Positions 53,886 to 61,365 of a stretch of DNA of 64,000 nt are shown piece after piece. A program made the position numbers and the translations under genes. This stretch comes from an uncultured Bacteroidales bacterium (GTDB lineage: Bacteria > Bacteroidota > Bacteroidia > Bacteroidales > F082): NCBI GenBank assembly GCA_900318265.1, contig ONKA01000003.1:1-64000 (forward strand). The letters run 5' to 3'. How positions within the stretch are numbered: the stretch's first letter is position 1; each line of letters opens with the position of its first letter. A model generated the notes under the pieces. The model ran no database searches and was not told the origin of the DNA. It saw only the letters and a list, made by a program, of their open reading frames with translations.

Positions 53886-54896
53886 ATGGGTCCGCTCATC
53901 CAAAAGACATCGCGTTGCGCCGTCATCGGACACGGCAGTTGGGCTACGGCCATCACTAAAGTGTTGATCATGAACGAGTCGTCGGTCTGCTGGTACGTCC
54001 GCAACCAGGAAGTGCTTGAGTCGCTGCGCACCGAAGGCCGCAACTGTCGCTACCTCTCCGATGTCGAGTTCGACATGAGCCGCATCCACCTCACTGATGA
54101 TGTGAACGAGACCGTGGAATGGGCTGACATCATCTTTTTAGTGACCCCCGCACCTTACTTGAAGTGCTATCTCTCCGACTTGAAGACCCCACTAAAAGAC
54201 AAGATGGTGGTTTCGGCCATCAAGGGCATCATACCCAAGGACAATCTGTTTGTCACGGATTATCTGAAGCAAAACTATGGTTTGACGGATGCGCAGTTGT
54301 GCTGCATCAGCGGTCCGACGCATGCCGAGGAGGTGAGTCACGGAAGACTGACCTACATGACTTTCGCCTGTTCCAACATAGGCAACGCCCGCGTCATAGG
54401 TGAGAAGCTGAAGGCGCCCTTCGTCAAGGTGAATTGCTTGAGGGACATGAGTTATCTGGAGCATTCTTCGGTGCTGAAAAACATCTATTCCGTCATGGTG
54501 GGCATGGCAATGGGCTTGGGCTACGGCGACAACTTCATCGCCGTGTTGGTCTCCAACTGCATCAAGGAGATGTATTTCTTGTTGTCGCCCCAAAGCGTCA
54601 ACGACCTAACCAAGTTCAACCCGTCCAATTTCTTCGGCGACTTGCTCGTGTCGTGCTATTCGAGCCACAGCCGCAACCGTCAGCTGGGTGTGTTGATCGG
54701 TCGTGGTAACACAGTGAAGACCGCCCTCAACGAGATGACCATGGTGGCCGAGGGTTATTATTCCTCGGCGATGTTGCCTTTCCTGCCCGAGGAGCAGCGC
54801 CGTCAGCTTCCCATTGCCGAGAAAGCCTATCAAGTGCTGCATCAGGGCATGTCGGCCCGCAAGGCCATGAAAGACCTTGAAGACCTTTTGGAATAA
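53886..54896 (+). CDS. gpsA: NAD(P)-dependent glycerol-3-phosphate dehydrogenase
   Basis: A 336-residue GpsA-type dehydrogenase that makes sn-glycerol 3-phosphate from dihydroxyacetone phosphate. The dinucleotide motif is CAVIGHGSWATAITK; SGPTHAEEV, the substrate-Lys region LKNIYSVMVGMAMGLGYGDNF and GDLLVSCYSSHSRNRQLG follow. Glycerol 3-phosphate is the acceptor used by PlsB/PlsC-type acyltransferases, so its place beside such genes hints at a glycerolipid anchor. It may equally be the housekeeping gpsA. Converges on the zinc-ribbon gene with 12 bases between. Confidence 0.92.
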   Translation: MGPLIQKTSRCAVIGHGSWATAITKVLIMNESSVCWYVRNQEVLESLRTEGRNCRYLSDVEFDMSRIHLTDDVNETVEWADIIFLVTPAPYLKCYLSDLKTPLKDKMVVSAIKGIIPKDNLFVTDYLKQNYGLTDAQLCCISGPTHAEEVSHGRLTYMTFACSNIGNARVIGEKLKAPFVKVNCLRDMSYLEHSSVLKNIYSVMVGMAMGLGYGDNFIAVLVSNCIKEMYFLLSPQSVNDLTKFNPSNFFGDLLVSCYSSHSRNRQLGVLIGRGNTVKTALNEMTMVAEGYYSSAMLPFLPEEQRRQLPIAEKAYQVLHQGMSARKAMKDLEDLLE

Positions 54897-54908
54897 TATC
54901 TAGATAGT

Positions 54909-56012
54909 TTACAGCAGATAAGCCAAGGCTGCGATGACACCGATGATGGCAAGGATGAAGAGAATCACTCTCCATGCCGAGACAGGAGCCTTGCCGCCCA
55001 CCTTGCCCGTTTGTCCGTTCACCGCAAACTGATACACCTTGTCCTTGTATTTGAACGAAGAGATCCAAGTCGGAACGAGGAGGTATTTGTAGGTGATGTT
55101 GCTGTAGAGCGTCGAGAAACGAACGGAATCGGAGCGGTCGGCGTTCCAATGTCTGCGGACGTAGGATGAAATACTTGACGACAGCCGCGACTGTATGGTC
55201 TTCTGAGCAGAATTCCAACCTTCTTTTAAGCCGATGGAATAACGTTCGGCAACAAATCCTGCCACTACTTGCGGGGAATAAGGAACCAGTTTCGAGAAAT
55301 CGAAAGGCTCGCAAGCACGCACACCCGAGTCGGCTTGACGTTTCGAGGCCATGACGGTCACGTCGTCGAAAAACTCCTGATAGATGCCGCTGACATGCCG
55401 CCAGTCGGTAACTGTTTTTCTGTTGCCGTCTCTGTCTTTTACGGTGCGGTCGTAACCAGCGCGTGCCGTGAAGTTGGACGTGGTCTGAGCATCGTAGGTC
55501 CAATAGGGGAGATACACACCTTGGAAGGCATCGGGACGGGCGTTCTGTTTGGCTTTTCTGGGTGCAAACAGCTTGCCTTTGAGCCATTTGGTGAAGCGTT
55601 CCCCCGCTTGGTCCTTGGTGATTGAGAAGGGGCAGACTGCACCAGGAGCGATGGTGTTTTCGGTGGCGGCTGGCATCACACTGGTAGAGCCGCAGAAAGG
55701 ACACACGGCAGCGGTTTCGAGGGCGTCGTAGACCGTCACTGCACCGCATTGCTTGCACTGCACTTCTTTCTTCTTTTCACCCCAGTCGAAGCTTTCGGTG
55801 TGAAGTGCCGATTCGAAGTCCATTTCGCAAATCTCGCCGCCTTCTTCTGGCTTTGGCAGCTCACAGGAGTAGCCGCAATAGTCGCAGTGCATCTTGCCTA
55901 AGGCAGGGTCGAAGAAGACCGTAGCGCCGCAGTTGGGACATTTCTTATCGGTTTCTCTTTCAGTTTTTTCCGAATAATATTGTTCTTCAGGGTTATCGTG
56001 GTATTCTGACAT
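54909..56012 (-). CDS. Zinc-ribbon membrane protein
   Basis: A 367-residue protein with four CxxC pairs in two ribbons: CPNCG...CDYCG (near residues 24-45) and CKQCG...CPFCG (about 88-110). A domain with VYLPYWTYDAQTTSNF and SIGLKEGWNSAQKTIQSRL follows, and one C-terminal membrane span (VILFILAIIGVIAALAYLL). Similar zinc-ribbon membrane proteins occur widely and have no clear function. Start at 56012 (MSEYHD) is preferred; 56033 is an alternative. Confidence 0.78.
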   Translation of the reverse strand: MSEYHDNPEEQYYSEKTERETDKKCPNCGATVFFDPALGKMHCDYCGYSCELPKPEEGGEICEMDFESALHTESFDWGEKKKEVQCKQCGAVTVYDALETAAVCPFCGSTSVMPAATENTIAPGAVCPFSITKDQAGERFTKWLKGKLFAPRKAKQNARPDAFQGVYLPYWTYDAQTTSNFTARAGYDRTVKDRDGNRKTVTDWRHVSGIYQEFFDDVTVMASKRQADSGVRACEPFDFSKLVPYSPQVVAGFVAERYSIGLKEGWNSAQKTIQSRLSSSISSYVRRHWNADRSDSVRFSTLYSNITYKYLLVPTWISSFKYKDKVYQFAVNGQTGKVGGKAPVSAWRVILFILAIIGVIAALAYLL

Positions 56013-56044
56013 AAGCGTTATGTTTTTTGACATTAATTTGTGCG

Positions 56045-56052
56045 CAAAGATA
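56045..56052 (-). promoter_or_regulatory. -7 promoter element (TATCTTTG) for the zinc-ribbon gene
   Basis: The reverse strand reads TATCTTTG, 33 bases before the ATG at 56012. Confidence 0.55.
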
Positions 56053-56116
56053 GGAGTTATGGAATTAATGGTCAAGAAAAACGGAAAAAAGGTGTTTGAC
56101 CAATGGGAATAATTCC

Positions 56117-56124
56117 TAATTTTG
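56117..56124 (+). promoter_or_regulatory. -7 promoter element (TAATTTTG) for the susCD operon
   Basis: An exact TAnnTTTG word 27 bases before the susC-like ATG at 56151. Confidence 0.6.
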
Positions 56125-56150
56125 TCCCCAAAGTAACAAACAATTAGTGT

Positions 56151-59100
56151 ATGAACAGGAAAACTCTACTTTTTCTTTTTCTCGCTCTGATGATTTCACC
56201 TCTTGCCGTGCTTGCGCAAAACTTGACGGTGACGGGTAAAGTCGTCTCAAGCGATGACGGTTATGGCCTTCCTGGTGTCACCATCCAGTTGAAAGGTACC
56301 TCTGCCGGAACAGTGACCGACATGGACGGCAACTACAGCCTGAGCGCCGACAGCAAAGGCGTTTTGGTGTTCAGCTTTGTGGGCTACAAGACCAAAGAGG
56401 TGGCCATCAAAGGCAAGAACATAATCAACGTCACCCTCGATTTGGACTCGCAGACGCTTGACGATGTGGTGGTCACCGCCCTCGGCATCAAGCGTCAGAA
56501 GCGCGAATTAGGTTATGCCACTGAGGAAATCGGTGGTGACCTGATTGCCAAGTCGGCTACGGGCAATGTCATCAGCGCCTTGAGCGGTCGCTCAGCGGGT
56601 GTGCAGATCATCAACCCCAATGGTGTCGATGGCGGTTCGTCGCGTATCACCATCCGTGGTAACAACAGCATCTTGGGCGACAACCAACCCCTTATTGTCG
56701 TCGACGGCGTGCCGATGTCGAACGAAGGCGGTGTCACCGACTGGAGCGGAGGTCGCGACTGGGGTACGGCCTTGAACAACATCAACCAAGAGGACATCGA
56801 GAGCCTCGACATCCTGAAAGGCCCCACGGCGGCAGCCCTTTACGGCTCGCGTGGCGGCAATGGCGTGGTGCTCATCACCACCAAGAAAGGCTCGAAACAA
56901 CGCGGCCTCGGCATCAGCTACTCGGCTGGTTTCAAGATCACTACGCCTTATCTCTACCGTTCGGTGCAGAACAAATACGGTGCAGGTGGCCCCATCACCT
57001 TCCATACGCCGACTTTGACGCCCATCGAAGGCATGACCGATGAGAATGGCAACCAAGTGTATGAATATCCTGGCATCTACAGCGTCGACAACGGTCCGGC
57101 GGGTGAGCCCACCAACACCACCTTCGGCTACTACGGTGGCGCCCAAAGCTGGGGCCCCGCGATGAACGGCGAGAGCGTCCTCTGGTGGGACGGCGTGGTG
57201 AGGAAATACGACCCTCAGCCCGACAACCTGAAGATGCTCTTCAAGAACGGCCATACGATGAACCACAACGTGGCTTTCCAAAATGCCGGCGACTTCGGTA
57301 GCGTCCGTGTTTCGTTCACCGACTCGCGCACCGATGCCATCATCGACAACTGCAACTTGAGGCAAACTACCGTCAATGTTGGAACCTTATTGAATGTGTC
57401 GGATAAAATCAAGGTCGATGTGGCGTTCAACTACTTGGACTACTACCGCCTGAATTCTCCTGAGATTGGCGAGTCGAACAGCAACTTCAACAAAGGTCTG
57501 CTCTACAGCTGGCCTCGTAGTTGGAAAGGCCTTGAAGTCACCTCCTACGAGAACCCTGACGGCACGATGAATCAATTTGACGGCTATCCTTATCAATACA
57601 TCTACAACAGCACCTTCTGGACGTTCTACAACAACAATACCACCCTCGACCGTGATAAGATGTACGGCTCCGTCCGCTTGATGTACGACATCACACCTTG
57701 GCTGACCGCCTCTGCAAAGGTGGCTTTGGACTGGACCGCCGACAGCTATACCACCAAGCACAAACCCACCACCATCGACGGTATGGCGGGCGGTTATTAT
57801 TACAAGAGCAAGTCGAATGCGGTGACCCGTGACATGGACTTCCTCATCACTGCCTATAAGGACAAGATCTTCGGATCGAAGTTCAACGTGCGCCTTTCGG
57901 CAGGTGGCGAACAGTATTATGGCTACCGCGACGGCCTCAACGGCACCTCGGGCAAATGGGCATACGCCAACCTGTACGCCATTAGCAACTACTCCAACGC
58001 CACGGAACGCACCTTCGGTGAATCGCGCTGGGAGAAGCAAGTCAACTCGGTGTATGCTTTCTTCAACATGAGCTACAGCGATTGGCTGTTCTTGGATGTG
58101 ACAGGCCGTAACGACTGGTCGTCGACGCTACCCATCACCAACAACAATTATTTCTATCCTTCGGCCACTTTGAGCTTTATCCCGACCTCGGCCTTCAAGA
58201 ATTGGAACTGGGGTCCGGTGAACTACTTGAAACTGCGTGGTTCGTGGGCACGAACCGCAAGTGACACCGAGCCTTACCAGCTGACTTATACTTATAACAC
58301 GGGCTCCTTCGGTCATCAGCTTTCGGCCACCTTGCCTGCCACAGTGCCGCCCTTGGAGTTGAAGCCACAGAGACAACGCTCCTACGAATTGGGCTTCGAC
58401 CTCGGACTGGGTGCCAGGTTCAACATGGACTTCACCTATTACAACATCTATTCTTGGGACCAGATCCTTTCCTCACCGCTGGCTCCTTCGTCGGGTGCCA
58501 ACAACGTGACCATCAACACGGGTGTGGTGACCAACAAAGGTATCGAGGCCATCTTGACCTACGACATCGCCCAAGGCAAAGACTACGGCGTTCAAGTGGG
58601 CTTGAACCTTGCCCGCAACAAGAACAAGATTGTCGACCTGTCGGGTGCCAACATGTACCTGCTTTCCGAGATTTGGGGCTCCAATGGTCCTGCCATCGCC
58701 GTGGAAGAAGGGGAGGAGTACGGCACCATCTACGGATGGGACTATGTCTATGAATATACAATGCCCGACGGCTCCGTCGTCGGCCCGTTCTACGATGAAA
58801 ACGGCAAACCGCTACCCTTGCTGAACGAAACGGGTACCACCTACCTGAAGACCGACAACCGTGTGCCGATTGGCAACTGCGCGCCTTTGGTGACGGGCGG
58901 TATCAACTTGAGGGCTTCCTATAAAAACTGGTCGCTCTATGCTTTGGTCGACGCCAAATTGGGTGGTCAGATCTATTGCGCCTCCTACGTGGTGGCCATG
59001 CAGACGGGACAAAGCCTCGAGACGCTCTATGAACGCGACGGCAACGGTCTGCCTTATTACGAAAACGGCGAGTTGCTTGGCAACTACGGTATCATCCTGC

Positions 59101-59477
59101 CAGGCTATTGCATCAATACCGAGACGGGTGAGGCCGTCGAAAACGAACACGTGGTGCATTACCTCTACAAGTACATGCCCAACTTCGGCGGTTGGGGCAA
59201 CATCCTCAGCACCCCGGGCATCGTCAACAACACTTGGATCAAGATGCGTGAGCTCTCGTTGACTTACGACTTCCCGCGCAAGTGGCTCGACAAGCAGAAC
59301 CTCTTCAAACAGGCCTCCATCTCCCTTGTGGGCCGCGACCTGTTCTATATCTACAAGACCCTGCCCGACAACATCAACCCCGAAGGCACCCAAGGCTCGG
59401 GTAATGCCCAAGGCCTCGAGTATGCCTCCTATCCTGGCTCACGGTCGTTTATGGTTACCTTAAAAGTCAATCTGTAA
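56151..59477 (+). CDS. SusC/RagA-type TonB-linked outer membrane protein
   Basis: A 1108-residue TonB-dependent transporter that imports glycans or peptides through the outer membrane. Signal peptide, carboxypeptidase-like beta domain (LTVTGKVVSSDDGYGLPGVT), plug with DDVVVTALGIKRQKRELGYA and SLDILKGPTAAALYGSRGGNG, then a long beta-barrel ending FMVTLKVNL. The next gene is SusD-like, which completes the pair. No TonB-box or sigma/anti-sigma pair is seen nearby, so regulation is not evident. Confidence 0.95.
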   Translation: MNRKTLLFLFLALMISPLAVLAQNLTVTGKVVSSDDGYGLPGVTIQLKGTSAGTVTDMDGNYSLSADSKGVLVFSFVGYKTKEVAIKGKNIINVTLDLDSQTLDDVVVTALGIKRQKRELGYATEEIGGDLIAKSATGNVISALSGRSAGVQIINPNGVDGGSSRITIRGNNSILGDNQPLIVVDGVPMSNEGGVTDWSGGRDWGTALNNINQEDIESLDILKGPTAAALYGSRGGNGVVLITTKKGSKQRGLGISYSAGFKITTPYLYRSVQNKYGAGGPITFHTPTLTPIEGMTDENGNQVYEYPGIYSVDNGPAGEPTNTTFGYYGGAQSWGPAMNGESVLWWDGVVRKYDPQPDNLKMLFKNGHTMNHNVAFQNAGDFGSVRVSFTDSRTDAIIDNCNLRQTTVNVGTLLNVSDKIKVDVAFNYLDYYRLNSPEIGESNSNFNKGLLYSWPRSWKGLEVTSYENPDGTMNQFDGYPYQYIYNSTFWTFYNNNTTLDRDKMYGSVRLMYDITPWLTASAKVALDWTADSYTTKHKPTTIDGMAGGYYYKSKSNAVTRDMDFLITAYKDKIFGSKFNVRLSAGGEQYYGYRDGLNGTSGKWAYANLYAISNYSNATERTFGESRWEKQVNSVYAFFNMSYSDWLFLDVTGRNDWSSTLPITNNNYFYPSATLSFIPTSAFKNWNWGPVNYLKLRGSWARTASDTEPYQLTYTYNTGSFGHQLSATLPATVPPLELKPQRQRSYELGFDLGLGARFNMDFTYYNIYSWDQILSSPLAPSSGANNVTINTGVVTNKGIEAILTYDIAQGKDYGVQVGLNLARNKNKIVDLSGANMYLLSEIWGSNGPAIAVEEGEEYGTIYGWDYVYEYTMPDGSVVGPFYDENGKPLPLLNETGTTYLKTDNRVPIGNCAPLVTGGINLRASYKNWSLYALVDAKLGGQIYCASYVVAMQTGQSLETLYERDGNGLPYYENGELLGNYGIILPGYCINTETGEAVENEHVVHYLYKYMPNFGGWGNILSTPGIVNNTWIKMRELSLTYDFPRKWLDKQNLFKQASISLVGRDLFYIYKTLPDNINPEGTQGSGNAQGLEYASYPGSRSFMVTLKVNL

Positions 59478-59638
59478 TTAATCACAAAACACACAAAACA
59501 ATGCAAAACTTCAATGAAACGAATAAGGCGGCTGCACAACCGTGTCGCCGCCGGAAAGCAGCCGGTTGGCGTGCTTTCCCCAACACAAAAAGTGTTTTGT
59601 CGGGTTTTGAAGGTTTTGTGACAAAAAAGAATATCGCT
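59478..59638. other. Structured susC-susD spacer
   Basis: A 161-base gap with pairing potential: TCACAAAAC near 59482 against GTTTTGTGA near 59614, a GGCGG/CCGCC pair around 59528-59553, and CACAAAAAGTG inside. It could attenuate or process the transcript. A frame with an ATG at 59501 runs into the susD-like gene but lacks a signal peptide. Confidence 0.4.
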
Positions 59639-61324
59639 ATGAAAAGAAACATATTTATAATTTGTGCAGCAACAATAGCCTTGGCTTCGTGTACAAAGAA
59701 CTTCGAAGAGATGAACAAAGACCCGTTCTCGCCGCCGGAGACAACCATCGAAGCGTTGTTTAACGGTGTGGTGGGTTCGTTGCAACAAAGCATGAACGAG
59801 CAGTTCTACCTGCAAAACGAGATTTGGTATCCCGAGACGGAACTCGGCGCCTTGACATCAGAGTCGTGGGGTAACTCGCAGATAGGAACTTCGGAACTTT
59901 GGTCGAACTATTACCTCATGCTGTCCAACATACGTGAGTTGGAAAGACGTTTCGACGTTTACTGCGAGGAGCAGGCCGACGATGCCGTATGCGACAAAGC
60001 CCGTGCCCAGCTCGATGTGATGAAGGCCTACCAGACCTTCAAGCTCACCGATGTCTTTGGCGACATGCCTTATACACAAGCTGGCCGTATCTGGGAAAAC
60101 GCCTCTTCGCAAGCCACGATGAAGCCCGAATGGGACACCCAAGAGAGCATCTACAAATCGCTTTTGGAAGAACTGGTATGGTCGCGCGACCTCTTGCATG
60201 CCGACTCTGCCACCACCGCCTATGGCAACGAGTATTACAGGCTGCCTTACGATGTGCTGCTCAACAACGATTACACGCTTTGGGCCGAGTTTGCCAACTC
60301 CCTCATCCTGCGCCACGGTCTGCGCATGTATGAAAAGGATCCCGACTATGCCACGCCTTTGTTGGTGGATGCCTACAACTTCATCTACTCGAAGATGAGT
60401 GCTTCGGGTGGTGTTGCCACGGGAGGAGCCATCTGCTTGTGGCCCAGTGTGTTGGGAACCAGCTGGGACATCAACTGGTCGTTCCGCGAGCACAAACACC
60501 TCCGTATGGGTGAGACCATCTGGAGCTGCCTCTCCTCGACCGACGACATGGACGGCAGCGGCATCTTCGATTACCGCGCCTACCTCTTCTTCGACACGAG
60601 CCACAAAAACGACAGCTTCCCCGACGGCGCCTGGCGTCCTTATCCGCAGATCCGCACCCTCGAGACGCCCACCGAAGGTGGTTCGCCTTACGCCCAGAGT
60701 CGCGACGGTAACTATACCTTCAAAGGCCCCTCGTGCATCTTTTCGCCTTTCAACTACTACCTCACTCGCGACGAGAAATACATGCCTCAGATTTTGGTCA
60801 CCTACGCCGATGTGCTCTTCATGAAAGCCGAAATCGAGGTAAGGAATATCGGTGGTATCACGCCTCCGCTCAATGCCGACGAGTCCATCCGTTCGGGTGT
60901 CTACCAGTCGTTCCTCTTCTGGACCCACATCCCGCAGCAGACCAGCCGCTGGACGTTTTTCTATCCGCAATATACCAACTATATCGGCAACTTGGATATT
61001 TGGTCGTATTGCAACAACATGGCGGCCAACGTGATGAACTATGCCGTGTGGATGAACCCCGAATACGACGGCAGCCAGGAGTTCTACCTGAAGATGATCT
61101 ACCAGCAGCGTTGGCTCAACCTCTTCCGTCAGCCTTGGGAAGCCTGGGCCTTAGCACGCCGCACCATGGCGACGCCCACCACCACCGACCACGCCAAGCT
61201 GACCTCTTTCCGCATGGAGTATCCCCAAAAGGAAATCGAATACAACTACGAGAACTACACCAAAGAATTGGCCAGAATGTCGCATGGCGACACGAGGCAG
61301 ACCCGAGTGTGGTGGAATGAATAA
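59639..61324 (+). CDS. SusD-like surface glycan-binding lipoprotein
   Basis: A 561-residue SusD/RagB-family protein with lipoprotein signal MKRNIFIICAATIALASC. The N-terminal half has the helical TPR core (DVMKAYQTFKLTDVFGDMPYT is the characteristic SusD stretch, read in two pieces). The C-terminal end is ARMSHGDTRQTRVWWNE. It works with the preceding SusC as the ligand-binding lid. The start at 59639 is fixed by the lipobox. Confidence 0.93.
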   Translation: MKRNIFIICAATIALASCTKNFEEMNKDPFSPPETTIEALFNGVVGSLQQSMNEQFYLQNEIWYPETELGALTSESWGNSQIGTSELWSNYYLMLSNIRELERRFDVYCEEQADDAVCDKARAQLDVMKAYQTFKLTDVFGDMPYTQAGRIWENASSQATMKPEWDTQESIYKSLLEELVWSRDLLHADSATTAYGNEYYRLPYDVLLNNDYTLWAEFANSLILRHGLRMYEKDPDYATPLLVDAYNFIYSKMSASGGVATGGAICLWPSVLGTSWDINWSFREHKHLRMGETIWSCLSSTDDMDGSGIFDYRAYLFFDTSHKNDSFPDGAWRPYPQIRTLETPTEGGSPYAQSRDGNYTFKGPSCIFSPFNYYLTRDEKYMPQILVTYADVLFMKAEIEVRNIGGITPPLNADESIRSGVYQSFLFWTHIPQQTSRWTFFYPQYTNYIGNLDIWSYCNNMAANVMNYAVWMNPEYDGSQEFYLKMIYQQRWLNLFRQPWEAWALARRTMATPTTTDHAKLTSFRMEYPQKEIEYNYENYTKELARMSHGDTRQTRVWWNE

Positions 61325-61365
61325 TAATTCGAAGATTCAAAATTTAAAATTCAAAATTTAATATT

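Noticed and set aside
18741-54896. Flexirubin (dialkylresorcinol) cluster
   Set aside because: No DarA or DarB homologue was found among the genes.
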